From Xanthomonas sp. XNM01 (GTDB lineage Bacteria > Pseudomonadota > Gammaproteobacteria > Xanthomonadales > Xanthomonadaceae): a stretch of 64,000 nucleotides of DNA. The notes beneath the pieces are model-generated. The model was not told the origin of the DNA, did no database searches, and saw nothing but the letters and a program-made list of their open reading frames with translations. Position 1 is the first letter of the stretch. Each line of letters begins with the position of its first letter. Position numbers and translations under genes: made by a program. This document shows, piece after piece, positions 49,661 to 59,965 of this stretch. The DNA lies in contig NZ_JACVAP010000001.1 in assembly GCF_014851915.1 (NCBI RefSeq), positions 62,001 to 126,000 on the forward strand, read 5' to 3'.

Positions 49661-50620
49661 TCAGCCCAGCGAGGCCAGCCAGTCGTCGTCCGAGCCTTCG
49701 TTGACGCCTTCGAACAGCGGCGTGGAGAAGTAGCGCTCGCCGGTGTCGGGCAGCACCGCCAGCAGCACGCTGCCCTCGGCCGCGCTGGCCGCCACCTGCA
49801 GTGCGGCCGCGACGGTGGCGCCGGCGGAGATGCCGGTGAAGATGCCTTCCTCGGCCGCCAGCCGGCGCGCGGTGCCGATCGCGTCCTCGTCGGACACGGT
49901 GACGAACTGGTGCGCGACCTCGCGGTTGAGCACCTGCGGGACGAAGTCCGGGGTCCAGCCCTGCACCTTGTGCGGCTTCCATTCGTTGCCGGCCAGCAGC
50001 GCGGCGTTGGCCGGTTCGGCGGCGACGATCCTCACTTCCGGACGGGCCAGGCGCAGCACCTCGCCGACGCCGGTCAGGGTGCCGCCGGTGCCCCAGCCGC
50101 TGACGAAGTGATCGAGCCGGCGGCCGGCGAAGTCGCGCAGGATCTCGGCGGCGGTGGTCTGACGGTGGTAGGCCGGGTTGGCCGCGTTCTCGAACTGGCG
50201 CGCCAGGAACCAGCCGTGCTTGCTGGCCAGTTCCTCGGCCTTGCGGACCATGCCGCTGCCGCGCTCGGCGGCCGGGGTCAGGATCACCTTGCCGCCGTAG
50301 GCACGGATCAGCTTGCGGCGCTCGATCGAGAAGGTCTCGACCATCGTCGCGACGAAACGATAGCCGCGCGCCGCGGCGACTGCTGCCAGCGCCACGCCGG
50401 TATTGCCCGAGGTCGCCTCGACGATGGTGTCGCCGGGCTTGAGCAGGCCCTTGGCCTCGGCGTCGAGCACGATCGCCAGGGCCAGGCGGTCCTTGACCGA
50501 GCCGGCCGGATTGAAGGATTCGACCTTGGCGTAGAGCTCCACGTGCGCCGGAGCGATGCGATGCAGGCGCACGACCGGAGTACGGCCGATGGTGTCGAGA
50601 ATGCTGTCGTAGATGGCCAT
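49661..50620 (-). CDS. cysK: Cysteine synthase (O-acetylserine sulfhydrylase A)
   Basis: 319 residues. PLP Lys in NPAGSVKDRLAL, substrate loop EATSGNTGVALA, phosphate loop GTGGTLTGVG and a C-terminal TGERYFST. It combines O-acetylserine with sulfide to cysteine. It lies 40 bases downstream of cobA on the same strand, so both are probably in one CysB-controlled transcript. Confidence 0.94.
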   Translation of the reverse strand: MAIYDSILDTIGRTPVVRLHRIAPAHVELYAKVESFNPAGSVKDRLALAIVLDAEAKGLLKPGDTIVEATSGNTGVALAAVAAARGYRFVATMVETFSIERRKLIRAYGGKVILTPAAERGSGMVRKAEELASKHGWFLARQFENAANPAYHRQTTAAEILRDFAGRRLDHFVSGWGTGGTLTGVGEVLRLARPEVRIVAAEPANAALLAGNEWKPHKVQGWTPDFVPQVLNREVAHQFVTVSDEDAIGTARRLAAEEGIFTGISAGATVAAALQVAASAAEGSVLLAVLPDTGERYFSTPLFEGVNEGSDDDWLASLG

Positions 50621-50660
50621 TGTTTTCGTCCTGTCGACCGGAAGAGGAGGGCGCGTCGGC

Positions 50661-51479
50661 TCAGGCCGCGTACGCGAGTGGGAGAGGGGATGCCTGCAGC
50701 GGCGCAGCGCCGAACCAGTGCAGCCCGGCCGCCAGTCCGGCGACCTCGCCGAGGATCAGCAGCGCCGGCGATGCCACAGCATGCGCGCGGGCGGTGTCGG
50801 GCAGCGTGTCGAGGGTGCCGGTGATGACGCGCTGTTCCGGCCGCGAACCGTTCTCGACCAGCGCGAACGGCGTGTGTCCCGCCCGCCCGCCAGCCAGCAG
50901 CCGGGCCTGCAGCTGTTCCAGCCCGGCCACGCCCATGTAGACGGCCAGGGTCTGCCGCTCCTGCGCCAGCGCCTGCCAGTCCAGGGTGTCCAGCGACTCG
51001 CGGCAGTGCGCGGTGACCAGGCGCAGCGACTGCGCGTGGTCGCGATGGGTCAGCGGGATGCCGCTGTAGGCGGCGCAGGCGAGCGCGGCGGTGATGCCCG
51101 GCACCACCTGGAAGCCGATGCCGTGCGCGCGCAGGAACTCCAGCTCCTCGCCGCCACGGCCGAACACGAACGGGTCTCCGCCCTTGAGCCGCACCACCCG
51201 GTGGCCGGCGCGCGCTTCGGCCAGCATCAGCGCATGGATCGCGTCCTGCGGCATGCTGTGGTCGCCGGCCGACTTGCCGACCTCGACCAGCCGCGCCTGC
51301 GGACCGGCCAGTGCAAGGATCGCGGCGTCGACCAGGCGGTCGTGCAGGATCACGTCGGCCTGCTGCAGCGCACGCAGCGCGTTGAGCGTGAGCAGGCCCG
51401 GGTCGCCAGGACCGGCACCCACCAGGGCGACAGCGCCGGCAGCGAGTTCGAAGGTCGGGCCTGGACGGAACTGGGTCAC
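50661..51479 (-). CDS. cobA: Uroporphyrinogen-III C-methyltransferase, single domain
   Basis: 272 residues from a GTG at 51479. SAM-binding [12 protein letters not shown] and [18 protein letters not shown] are diagnostic. The CysG N-terminal precorrin-2 dehydrogenase/ferrochelatase domain is absent. It makes precorrin-2 for the sirohaem of sulfite reductase (cysI). In line with the cys location it could be named cysG(A). Confidence 0.92.
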   Translation of the reverse strand: MTQFRPGPTFELAAGAVALVGAGPGDPGLLTLNALRALQQADVILHDRLVDAAILALAGPQARLVEVGKSAGDHSMPQDAIHALMLAEARAGHRVVRLKGGDPFVFGRGGEELEFLRAHGIGFQVVPGITAALACAAYSGIPLTHRDHAQSLRLVTAHCRESLDTLDWQALAQERQTLAVYMGVAGLEQLQARLLAGGRAGHTPFALVENGSRPEQRVITGTLDTLPDTARAHAVASPALLILGEVAGLAAGLHWFGAAPLQASPLPLAYAA

Positions 51480-51521
51480 GGTGGCGGGCCGGCAGCGAGG
51501 CGGAACACGACCCTAACGTCC

Positions 51522-51577
51522 GGTTATAAGTGGCGGAAATAACCAGTCGGCGCGGCATCATCGCGGTTGGTTATAAG
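51522..51577. promoter_or_regulatory. Two GGTTATAAG repeats, probable CysB sites
   Basis: Identical 9-mers at 51522-51530 and 51569-51577, 47 bp apart in direct orientation, with AATAACC (51538-51544) as a partial inverse. They sit in the AT-rich gap between cobA and cysB. A related GGTTATTCGCTTATG precedes cysD. LysR proteins bind several such half sites. Confidence 0.62.
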
Positions 51578-51652
51578 GCCCGGAACGTGGTTTGATCTAG
51601 AGTCGGGCACCCGCCTCCGGTGTTCATGCTTCGTTGTCCTGACGGCCCGCCG

Positions 51653-52636
51653 ATGACCCTGACCCAGCTGCGCTACCTCGTCGCCATCGCCGACGCCGGG
51701 CTCAACATCACCCTGGCGGCGGCGCGCGTGCACGCGACCCAGCCCGGTCTGTCCAAACAGCTCAAGCAGCTGGAGGACGAACTGGGCTTCCTGCTGTTCG
51801 TCCGCAAGGGCCGCAGCCTGGAAGCGATCACCCCGGCCGGCAGCGAAGTGCTGGACCGGGCGCGGGTGATCCTGGCCGAGACCGCCAACATCCGCGCCTA
51901 CGCGGCCAACCAGCGGCGCGAGAGCCAGGGCCAGCTGACCCTGACCACCACCCATACCCAGGCCCGGTTCGTGCTGCCGCCGGCGATCGCGCAGATCAAG
52001 CGCGCCTTCCCCCAGGTCAGCGTGCACCTGCAGCAGGCGGCCGAGGGCGCGGCGCTGGACCTGCTCGGCCAGGGCGACGCCGACATGGCCGTGGTCAGCA
52101 CCGCCGGCGGCGAGCCGCAGGGTGGGGTGGCCGTGCCGCTGTACCGCTGGCGGCGGCTAGTGCTGGTGCCGCGCGGACATGCGCTGGACCGCGCCGGGCG
52201 CGCGCCCGACATGGCCGAGCTGGCCCAGCAGCCCCTGATCAGCTACGAGTCCTCGACCCGGCCCGAATCCTCGCTGCAGCGTGCCTTCGGCAAGCTCGGG
52301 CTGGAGCCGACCGTGGCCCTGACCGCGCTCGATGCCGACCTGATCAAGACCTACGTGCGTGCCGGCCTGGGCGTTGGCCTGCTGGCCGAGATGGCGGTCG
52401 GCGCCGGCGACACCGACCTGCGCGGCTGGCCGGCGCCGGGCGAGATCAACGAATGCATCGCCTGGGCGGTGTTGCCGCGCGAGCGCGTGCTGCGCGACTA
52501 CGCGCTGGAACTGGTCAACGTGCTCGCGCCGCAGATCGACAAGCGCGACCTGCGCCGCGTGCTGGACGGCAACCAGGAACCGGACTGGCCGGAGCCGCCG
52601 ACCTGGGAATCGCTGACCCAGACCATCACCAGCTGA
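51653..52636 (+). CDS. cysB: CysB, LysR-type regulator of sulfur assimilation
   Basis: 327 residues; ATG at 51653 gives the exact CysB-type beginning MTLTQLRYLVAIADAGLNIT. The helix-turn-helix lies in AARVHATQPGLSKQLKQLE. The sensor domain has TTHTQARFVLP and the long C-terminus (to DWPEPPTWES) seen in CysB, shorter in most LysR proteins. N-acetylserine is the known coinducer. Divergent from cobA-cysK. Confidence 0.93.
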   Translation: MTLTQLRYLVAIADAGLNITLAAARVHATQPGLSKQLKQLEDELGFLLFVRKGRSLEAITPAGSEVLDRARVILAETANIRAYAANQRRESQGQLTLTTTHTQARFVLPPAIAQIKRAFPQVSVHLQQAAEGAALDLLGQGDADMAVVSTAGGEPQGGVAVPLYRWRRLVLVPRGHALDRAGRAPDMAELAQQPLISYESSTRPESSLQRAFGKLGLEPTVALTALDADLIKTYVRAGLGVGLLAEMAVGAGDTDLRGWPAPGEINECIAWAVLPRERVLRDYALELVNVLAPQIDKRDLRRVLDGNQEPDWPEPPTWESLTQTITS

Positions 52637-52771
52637 ACCGGTACAGGCTGGCGCGGTAATGCGATGGCCTTGGCGGACCCTGTGCTGGACCGGCCGGCCA
52701 TCCCATTGCGGCGGCCTGCGCCAGCCACGCATAGTGCGTACTCTCGGGTCACCGCTACCAGGAGCTGCACC

Positions 52772-54445
52772 ATGCAGGGCGAATGCCTCACTTCCGGCGG
52801 GGATGTTCCGCGCCACACCGATGTGGCGATCCTGGGCGGCGGGCTGGCCGGGCTGACCCTGGCCCTGCAGCTGCGGCAGCGCAATCCCAAGCTTTCGGTG
52901 ACCGTGCTCGAGCGCCGCGCGCACCCGGTACGCGAGGCCGCGCACAAGGTCGGCGAATCGACCGTGGAGATCGGCGCGCATTACTTCGCCGACGTGCTGG
53001 GGCTGCGCGAGCACCTGGAGGCCGAGCAGGTGCGCAAGTACGGCCTGCGCTACTTCTTCACCGATCGCCAGTACGACGTGCACGCGTGCAGCGAGATGGG
53101 CGTGAGCCGGCTGCTGCCGACCCCGTCCTGGCAGCTGGATCGCGGGCGCTTCGAGAACTTCCTCGGCGACCGGGCGCGCGAGGCGGGGGTCCGCTTCCTC
53201 GACGAGGCGGTCGTGCGCACGCTGGAACTGTCCGAGACCGACGCGCCACATGCGGTCCAGTTCGACCATGCCGGCACGCGCCACAGCCTGCAGGCGCGAT
53301 TCGTCGTCGATGCGTCCGGGCGCGCCGGCCTGATCAAGCGCAAGCTCGACCTGGCCATGCCCAACGACCACGATGCCAACGCGGTGTGGTGGCGGATCGA
53401 CGGCCAGACCGACCTGGACCTGTGGTCGGACGACCCGCACTGGCGGCAACGCTTCGCGCCGGCGCGCCGGGTCGATTCCACCAACCACATGTGCGGCCCC
53501 GGCTACTGGTTCTGGCTGATCCCGCTGGCGTCGGGCTCGCATTCGCTCGGCATCGTGTGCGACGCGAAGATGCATCCGCTGGAGACCATGAACACCCACG
53601 ACAAGGCCATGGAGTGGCTGCGCGTGCACCAGCCGCGCGTGCACGCGGCCCTGTCGAAACCGGAGTACGCGCTGCAGGATTTCCTGTTCCTGCGCCACTT
53701 CTCCTACGGCTGCAAGCAGGTCTATTCCAGGCACCGCTGGGCGCTGACCGGCGAGGCCGGCCTGTTCCTGGATCCGTTCTATTCGCCGGGCAGCGATTTC
53801 ATCGCCATCAGCAACACCTACGTGTGCGAACTGGTGGAGATGGACCAGGCCGGCACCCGGATCGGGCCTCATGCTGAGATCTTCCAGCAGCTGTACTTCT
53901 CGTTCTACGAAAGCACGCTGACCCTCTACCAGGACCAGTACCCGATCTTCGGCCACCCGCAGGTCATGCCGGTCAAGGTGCTGTGGGACTACGCCTTCTA
54001 CTGGGCGCTGCTGGCGCCGCTGTTCTTCAGCCGCCGGCAGGCCGACCTGTCGATGCTGTCCAGGCTCAAGCCCGCCTTCGTCGAGGGCCGCGGCCTGAAC
54101 CTGGCGATGCAGCGGCTGATGCGCGAATGGGGCACGCGCGACCACGCACCGGAGCTGCGGGAGGCGCGTGCCTTCGACCAGTTCGAGGTGGAGTGGTGCC
54201 GCGAGATGAATGGCGCGCTGACCGACGTGCTTGATGACGCGGCCTACATCGCGCGTACCCAGCGCTGGGTGGCGGGGATGCGGCAGCTGGCCGCCGAGGT
54301 GCTGGCCGTGGCCCGCGAGGCGGTGCCGGGCATCGGCGACCACGGCCTGGATGCGCTGCTGGCGGGGCACGACGTCGATGCCCATCCGCCGATGCTGCCG
54401 GCGCAGTGGTTCGCGCCGGTGGACGAGCCGGTCGCGGCGGCCTGA
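52772..54445 (+). CDS. Flavin-dependent halogenase-family oxidoreductase
   Basis: 557 residues. The FAD Rossmann motif ILGGGLAGLTLAL is followed by HKVGESTVE and the halogenase-type WFWLIP (the WxWxIP signature) in GPGYWFWLIPL. A later TGEAGLFLDPFYSPGSDF gives the second FAD contact. Length and motifs fit the tryptophan-halogenase superfamily; similar proteins in Xanthomonadaceae are linked to aryl polyene or other pigments. Substrate unknown. It lies between cysB and the leftward cysHIJ genes and has CAGGAGC as ribosome-binding site. Confidence 0.8.
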   Translation: MQGECLTSGGDVPRHTDVAILGGGLAGLTLALQLRQRNPKLSVTVLERRAHPVREAAHKVGESTVEIGAHYFADVLGLREHLEAEQVRKYGLRYFFTDRQYDVHACSEMGVSRLLPTPSWQLDRGRFENFLGDRAREAGVRFLDEAVVRTLELSETDAPHAVQFDHAGTRHSLQARFVVDASGRAGLIKRKLDLAMPNDHDANAVWWRIDGQTDLDLWSDDPHWRQRFAPARRVDSTNHMCGPGYWFWLIPLASGSHSLGIVCDAKMHPLETMNTHDKAMEWLRVHQPRVHAALSKPEYALQDFLFLRHFSYGCKQVYSRHRWALTGEAGLFLDPFYSPGSDFIAISNTYVCELVEMDQAGTRIGPHAEIFQQLYFSFYESTLTLYQDQYPIFGHPQVMPVKVLWDYAFYWALLAPLFFSRRQADLSMLSRLKPAFVEGRGLNLAMQRLMREWGTRDHAPELREARAFDQFEVEWCREMNGALTDVLDDAAYIARTQRWVAGMRQLAAEVLAVAREAVPGIGDHGLDALLAGHDVDAHPPMLPAQWFAPVDEPVAAA

Positions 54446-54482
54446 GCGCAGGCACGGGCGGCGCATCACGCGCCGCGGCGGC

Positions 54483-55217
54483 TCAGATCTCCTCGTGGAT
54501 GCCGCATTCGCGCTTGATCCCGAAGAACCGGGTGTCCTCGTCGCGCATGCCCGGCTCCCAGCGGCTGGTGGTGTGGAAATCGCCGATCGAGACGTAGCCT
54601 TCGTGCCAGAGCGGGTGGTAGGGCAGGCGGTGGCGCTTGAGGTACTGCCAGACGTCGCGGTCGCTCCAGTCGGCGATCGGGCTGATCTTGAGCCGGCCGT
54701 TGCGCTGCTGCGCGACCGGCGTCACGGCGCGGCTGCTGGCCTGCGCGCGGCGCAGGCCGGTGAACCAGGTGCCGATGCCCAGTTCGTCCAGCGCGCGGCG
54801 CATCGGCTCGACCTTGCGCAGGTTGTTGTACTGCTCGATCCCGACCAGACCCTGCTCCCACAGGCGTCCGTGCCGCGCTTCCATCCAGGCGCGGCTGACC
54901 AGCGGCCGGTACACCTTGAGGTTGAGCTGCAGCTGCTGGGTGAGCTCGTCGGCGAAGCGGTAGGTCTCGGGGAACAGGTAGCCGGTGTCGATCAGGATCA
55001 CCGGGATGTCCGGCTTCTGCTGCACCAGCATGTGCAGCGCCACCGCCGACTGCGCGCCGAAGCTGGAGGACAGTGCGGCCTCGGCCGGCCCGTGCGCGAG
55101 CGCCCAGGCGACGCGCTGCTCGGCCTCCATCGCCTCCAGGCGCGCGTTGAGGCCTTCCAGGTCGGCCAGTGGATCGGCGGCGGGGGCGGTCGGGGAACTC
55201 GGGGCGGGCAGGCTCAT
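54483..55217 (-). CDS. cysH: Phosphoadenosine phosphosulfate reductase
   Basis: 244 residues, catalytic Cys in the terminal [18 protein letters not shown] without the double-Cys pairs marks it as the PAPS type (no Fe-S cluster), unlike APS reductases. It reduces PAPS to sulfite with thioredoxin. ATG at 55217 follows CTGGAGC. Third gene of cysJIH. Confidence 0.93.
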   Translation of the reverse strand: MSLPAPSSPTAPAADPLADLEGLNARLEAMEAEQRVAWALAHGPAEAALSSSFGAQSAVALHMLVQQKPDIPVILIDTGYLFPETYRFADELTQQLQLNLKVYRPLVSRAWMEARHGRLWEQGLVGIEQYNNLRKVEPMRRALDELGIGTWFTGLRRAQASSRAVTPVAQQRNGRLKISPIADWSDRDVWQYLKRHRLPYHPLWHEGYVSIGDFHTTSRWEPGMRDEDTRFFGIKRECGIHEEI

Positions 55218-55245
55218 CGGGATGCTCCAGGCATCGATGGACACG

Positions 55246-56979
55246 TCAGGCGGCGGCGTGGACCGGTGCAGGCGGTGCCAGCACGCTGACGTGGGTGGGA
55301 TAGGTGGGCAGCGCGACCAGGCCGGCGCGATGCAGGAAATCGCCGAAGCCTTCGCCGGGCTGGCGTTCGGCGGCATAGCGCGCGAACAGCGGCTCGAGCG
55401 CGTCGACGATCTCGACCTCGGTGATGTTCTCGCGGTACAGCGTGTTCAGCCGCTGGCCGCGGTGGTCGGCACCCAGCATCAGGTTGTAGCGGCCCGGCGC
55501 CTTGCCGACCAGCGCGATCTCGGCCAGGTAGGGCCGCGAGCAGCCGTTCGGGCAGCCGGAAATGCGCAGCAGGATCGGGGTCTCGACCAGGCCGTGCTTT
55601 TCCAGCAGCGGCTGCAGGCGCGCGCTGAACTCCGGGAGGTAGCGCTCGGCCTCGGCCATCGCCAGGCCGCAGGTCGGCAGCGCCACGCAGGCCATGGCCG
55701 CGCGCGCCAGCGCGCTCGGTGCGCGGTTGCCGGCATCCAGGCCATGCGCCCGGACCAGCGCGTCGATCCGCGTGCGTGCCGCGGCCGGAACCCCGGCGAC
55801 GACCAGGTTCTGGTTGCCGGTCAGGCGGAACTGCTGGTCCGGATCGCTGCCGTCCAGCGCGGCGGCGATCGCGCGCAGTCCGGTCAGGTGCGGTGTGCCG
55901 GGACGGTCGGCGATGCGCCCGGACGGCAGCGACAGGGTCAGGTGCCAGCGGCCGTCCGTACCTTCGGCCCAGCCGTAGCGGTCGCCGTTGTGGTCGAAAC
56001 CGAACGCGCGTGCCGGCTGGAGAGAGAGGCCGGCACGGCGTTCGATCTCGGCCACGACGGCGTCCAGGCCGTGGTCGTCGATGGTGTACTTGAAGCGTGC
56101 CCGCTTTCGCAGCGTGCGGTTGCCGAGGTCGCGCTGGGTGGTGACCACCGCGGTGGCCACCTCCAGCAGCCGTTCGCGCGGCAGCCAGCCGACCACGTTG
56201 CCGACCCGCGGATAGGTCTCGGCATCGCCGTGGGTGCTGCCCATGCCGCCGCCGATCACCAGGTTGTAGCCGTCGATGGCGTCGCCATCGAGCGTGCCGA
56301 TGAAGCCCAGGTCGTTGGCGAACACGTCGACGTCGTTGACCGGCGGCAGCGCGAAGCCGATCTTGAACTTGCGCGGCAGGTAGCGCTCGCCGTAGATGGG
56401 CTCGTGCTCTTCGCCGCCGCCGGCGACCTGCTCCTCGTCCAGCCAGATCTCGTAGTAGGCGCGGGTGTTGGGCAGCAGATGCTCGGACGTGGCCGCGGCG
56501 TCGGCGTAGAGCGTGGCGTGCGCCGCCGACAGCAGCGGGTTGGCCGCCACCTGCACGTTGCGGTTGACGTCGCCGCAGGCGGCCAGCGTGTCGATCAGCG
56601 CGGCATTGATCGCCTGCATGGTCGCCTTCAGTTCGCGCTTGATCACGCCGTGGAACTGGAACGCCTGACGGGTGGTGACGCGCAGCGAGTGGTTGGCGAA
56701 GCCGGTGGCGATGGCATCGAGCGCCAGCCACTGCGCGGGGCTGACCACGCCGCCGGGGGTGCGCGTGCGGATCATGAACTGGTACGCCGGCTCGAGCTTC
56801 TGCCGGCGGCGTTCGTCGCGGATGTCGCGGTCGTCCTGCTGGTAGCTGCCGTGGTACTTGATCAGGGTCTGGTCGTCCTCGCGCAGCGCACCGGTGACCG
56901 GATCGGCCAGGCTCTCCAGCAGCGAGCCACGCAGGCGCCGGCTCTCGGCCTTGATGTCTTCGACGGAATGGGCGCTCAT
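55246..56979 (-). CDS. cysI: Sulfite reductase haemoprotein subunit
   Basis: 577 residues. The sirohaem/[4Fe-4S] ligands lie in [10 protein letters not shown] and [11 protein letters not shown]-terminal [14 protein letters not shown] and [12 protein letters not shown] are typical. It reduces sulfite to sulfide with CysJ. ATG at 56979 sits 20 bases after cysJ. Confidence 0.95.
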   Translation of the reverse strand: MSAHSVEDIKAESRRLRGSLLESLADPVTGALREDDQTLIKYHGSYQQDDRDIRDERRRQKLEPAYQFMIRTRTPGGVVSPAQWLALDAIATGFANHSLRVTTRQAFQFHGVIKRELKATMQAINAALIDTLAACGDVNRNVQVAANPLLSAAHATLYADAAATSEHLLPNTRAYYEIWLDEEQVAGGGEEHEPIYGERYLPRKFKIGFALPPVNDVDVFANDLGFIGTLDGDAIDGYNLVIGGGMGSTHGDAETYPRVGNVVGWLPRERLLEVATAVVTTQRDLGNRTLRKRARFKYTIDDHGLDAVVAEIERRAGLSLQPARAFGFDHNGDRYGWAEGTDGRWHLTLSLPSGRIADRPGTPHLTGLRAIAAALDGSDPDQQFRLTGNQNLVVAGVPAAARTRIDALVRAHGLDAGNRAPSALARAAMACVALPTCGLAMAEAERYLPEFSARLQPLLEKHGLVETPILLRISGCPNGCSRPYLAEIALVGKAPGRYNLMLGADHRGQRLNTLYRENITEVEIVDALEPLFARYAAERQPGEGFGDFLHRAGLVALPTYPTHVSVLAPPAPVHAAA

Positions 56980-56999
56980 GGGAATCCTTGGCGTGCGCG

Positions 57000-58847
57000 T
57001 CAGTAGACGTCGCGGCTGTAGCGGCCGTCGGCCTGCAGGCGGGTGAGGTAGTCGGCGGCCGCATCGGCATCGCCGCCGTTGTGTTCGGCCACGATCGCAG
57101 CCAGCGCCGCATGCACGTCGCGGCCCATCGCGATCGCGCCGCAGACGTAGAGCTGCGCGCCGTTCTGCAGCCAGTCGTAGAGCGCGCGGCCGTGCTCGCG
57201 CAGGCGGTCCTGCACGTAGACGCGCTGCGTGCCGTCGCGCGAGAACGCCAGATCCAGCCGGTGCAGTTCGCCGCGGCGCAGCGCCTCCTGCCATTCGGCC
57301 TGGTAGAGGAAGCCGGTGTTGAAGTGCTGGGCGCCGAACAGCAGCCAGTTGCGACCGGTGGCGCCGGTCTCGGCGCGCTCCTGCACGAAGCCGCGGAACG
57401 GGGCCACGCCGGTGCCCGGGCCGATCATGACGATGTCGCGCGCGCCGTCGGCCGGGACCCGGAAGCGCTCGTTGGGCTCGATGTAGACCGGAACCTGGTC
57501 GCCTTCGTCGAGCCCGGCGAGGAAGCCGCTGGCCGCGCCGAGGTGGTCGTGGCCATGCGCCGCATAGCCGAGCACGTCGACGGTCAGGTGCGCCTCCTCG
57601 CCGACGCGCTTGCGGCTGGAGGCGATCGAATAGAGCCGCTGCGCCTGCGGACGCAGCGCGGCGACCAGGCTGTCCTGGTCCCAATCCGCCGGCCAGCGGC
57701 GCAGCACGTCGACCATCTGGTGGTCGGCCAGCAGCGCCGCCAGTCCGGCAGGCTGGGTAGGATCAAGCAGCTCGGCCAGGGCCCTGGCGCCGGAGCGCTC
57801 GGCGTGCGCGGCCAGGAACGGGCGCGACAGCCGGGTCAGTTCGCGACGGGTGGCCAGCCACTCGGACAGGGGCAGAGTCTCCTCGCCGGATGTGACCGCC
57901 GCATTGCCGTCCAGCGTCAGCGCCTCCAGCACGCCCTCGACCAGCGCCGGCGGGTTGCGGTGGCGGATGCCCAGCGCGTCGCCCGGCTCGTAGGCCAGGC
58001 CGGACCCTTCCAGCGACAGCTCGATGTGGCGCACGTCCTTGCCGGTTTCCGCATGGCGCTGGAAGCCGGTGCCCTTGAACTCGCGCCCGCTGATGCGCTG
58101 GTTGAGCAGCAGTTCGGCCGGGAACGGACGCGCATGCGACCACGCCGACGCGGCCGCCGGGCGCAGCGGCGTGACCGAGGCGAGGTGGTGGCCGGCGGGG
58201 GGTGCGGTCTTCAGCAGGTCGCGGGCCTGGTCGATGGCCTGCTCGCGCCAGGGACTGGCGACGGTGTCGATGTCCAGGTCGGTGAAGCCCGGGTCCGCGA
58301 CCCGCCGGCCACCGAGTTCGGCCAGGCGTGCGTCGAGGCGGCGGGCGATGCCGCAGAAATCGGCGTAGCTGGAGTCGCCCAGGCCGAGCACGGCGAACTT
58401 CAGCTCGGGCAGCTTCGGCGCGCGTCTGCCGAACAGGAATTCGGTGAAGCCGATGCTGTCGTCCGGCGGATCGCCCTCGCCCTGGGTGCTGACCACTACA
58501 TAGAGCAGGCGCTCGCCGGCCAGCTCGCGGGTGGGGTAGCTGTCGGCGCGGACCAGGCGCACCGGCAGGCCGGCGGCCTCGGCGGCGTGGGCGAGGGCTT
58601 CGGCCTGGCGGCGCGCATTGCCGGTCTGGCTGCCGTAGAGCACGGTCAACCGTTGCCCTGCCTGGCCGGCGGCACCGGGGCGCACGGCGGCGACGGCCGG
58701 CGCCGCGTGGCCCTGGGCCAGTCCGGCCGCATAGCCGGAAAGCCACCACAGCGATGCGGCGTCGAGTCCATCCACCAACTGGACCAGCAGGTCCTTGCGG
58801 GCCTCGTTCAGCGGGCTTGGAACCTGCGCGGTCGGTGCGGCAGTCAT
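57000..58847 (-). CDS. cysJ: Sulfite reductase flavoprotein subunit
   Basis: 615 residues: flavodoxin domain ([15 protein letters not shown]), FAD domain with RLYSIASS, and NADPH domain with [12 protein letters not shown] and a final YSRDVY. It transfers electrons from NADPH to CysI. First gene of the leftward cysJIH unit, divergent from cysD. Confidence 0.95.
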   Translation of the reverse strand: MTAAPTAQVPSPLNEARKDLLVQLVDGLDAASLWWLSGYAAGLAQGHAAPAVAAVRPGAAGQAGQRLTVLYGSQTGNARRQAEALAHAAEAAGLPVRLVRADSYPTRELAGERLLYVVVSTQGEGDPPDDSIGFTEFLFGRRAPKLPELKFAVLGLGDSSYADFCGIARRLDARLAELGGRRVADPGFTDLDIDTVASPWREQAIDQARDLLKTAPPAGHHLASVTPLRPAAASAWSHARPFPAELLLNQRISGREFKGTGFQRHAETGKDVRHIELSLEGSGLAYEPGDALGIRHRNPPALVEGVLEALTLDGNAAVTSGEETLPLSEWLATRRELTRLSRPFLAAHAERSGARALAELLDPTQPAGLAALLADHQMVDVLRRWPADWDQDSLVAALRPQAQRLYSIASSRKRVGEEAHLTVDVLGYAAHGHDHLGAASGFLAGLDEGDQVPVYIEPNERFRVPADGARDIVMIGPGTGVAPFRGFVQERAETGATGRNWLLFGAQHFNTGFLYQAEWQEALRRGELHRLDLAFSRDGTQRVYVQDRLREHGRALYDWLQNGAQLYVCGAIAMGRDVHAALAAIVAEHNGGDADAAADYLTRLQADGRYSRDVY

Positions 58848-58916
58848 CCGGTAGGCTCATGGGGCGAGTGTCGAGCCGATCCTAGAAGAGCCTCGCGTGG
58901 CGCTGAAACGGCCTGT

Positions 58917-58931
58917 GGTTATTCGCTTATG
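58917..58931. promoter_or_regulatory. CysB-like element GGTTATTCGCTTATG in the cysJ-cysD gap
   Basis: Shares GGTTAT with the repeats at cobA/cysB and lies in the only AT-rich part of the divergent gap. A second TTATTTCA follows at about 58940. Confidence 0.5.
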
Positions 58932-59053
58932 CTCTGGGCTTATTTCACCTCGCCCCGGTGTGATCCGAGTATCTGGTCGTGGATGGATCAGGAACGGTGT
59001 TTCTGGCCCCCCGTTTCTGCCGCCGCCCGGCACCAGGGCCGATCTGGATTACG

Positions 59054-59965
59054 ATGAGCGCTGCAACACCGTTGTCCCATCTCGACCGGCTCGAAGCCGA
59101 GAGCCTCCACATCCTGCGCGAGGTGGCCGCCGAGTTCCGCAACCCGGTGCTGCTGTACTCGGTCGGCAAGGACAGTTCGGTGCTGCTGCATCTGCTGCTC
59201 AAGGCCTTCGCGCCGGCGCCGCCGCCGATCCCGCTGCTGCACGTGGACACGCGCTGGAAGTTCCGCGAGATGATCGCGTTCCGCGACCGGCGTGCGGCCG
59301 AGACCGGGGTGGACCTGCGGGTCCACATCAATCCCGAGGGCATCGCCCAGGACATCGGGCCGTTCAGCCACGGCGCCACGGTACACACCGACGTGATGAA
59401 GACCCAGGGCCTGAAGCAGGCGCTGGACCTGTGGAAGTTCGACGCGGCCATCGGCGGTGCACGGCGGGACGAAGAGAAGTCGCGCGCCAAGGAGCGCGTG
59501 TTCTCGTTCCGCAACGAGCGCCACCGCTGGGATCCCAAGCGGCAGCGCCCTGAGCTGTGGAACCTGTACAACGCGCGCATCCGCCAGGGCGAGAGCGTGC
59601 GGGTGTTCCCGCTGTCCAACTGGACCGAGCTCGACATCTGGCTCTACATCTACCGCGAGAAGATTCCGGTGGTGCCGCTGTACCTTGCTTCCGAAAGGCC
59701 CGTCGTCGAGCGCGACGGCGCGCTGATCCTGGTCGACGACGCGCGCCTGCCGCTGCGCGAAGGCGAGCAGCCGCAGCTGCGGTCGGTGCGCTTCCGCACG
59801 CTGGGCTGCTATCCGCTGACCGGCGCGATCGAGTCGCACGCCGATACGCTGGAGAAGATCATCGCCGAGATGCTGGTCGCGACCAGTTCCGAGCGGCAGG
59901 GCCGGGTGATCGACCAGGATCCGACCGCGTCGATGGAGAAGAAGAAGCTGGAGGGATACTTCTGA
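59054..59965 (+). CDS. cysD: Sulfate adenylyltransferase small subunit
   Basis: 303 residues (E. coli 302), with the PP-loop [33 protein letters not shown] and the terminal [14 protein letters not shown] at 59054 is internal to a longer frame and gives the family N-terminus [15 protein letters not shown]. It activates sulfate to APS with CysN. Stop and next start overlap (TGATG). Confidence 0.95.
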   Translation: MSAATPLSHLDRLEAESLHILREVAAEFRNPVLLYSVGKDSSVLLHLLLKAFAPAPPPIPLLHVDTRWKFREMIAFRDRRAAETGVDLRVHINPEGIAQDIGPFSHGATVHTDVMKTQGLKQALDLWKFDAAIGGARRDEEKSRAKERVFSFRNERHRWDPKRQRPELWNLYNARIRQGESVRVFPLSNWTELDIWLYIYREKIPVVPLYLASERPVVERDGALILVDDARLPLREGEQPQLRSVRFRTLGCYPLTGAIESHADTLEKIIAEMLVATSSERQGRVIDQDPTASMEKKKLEGYF

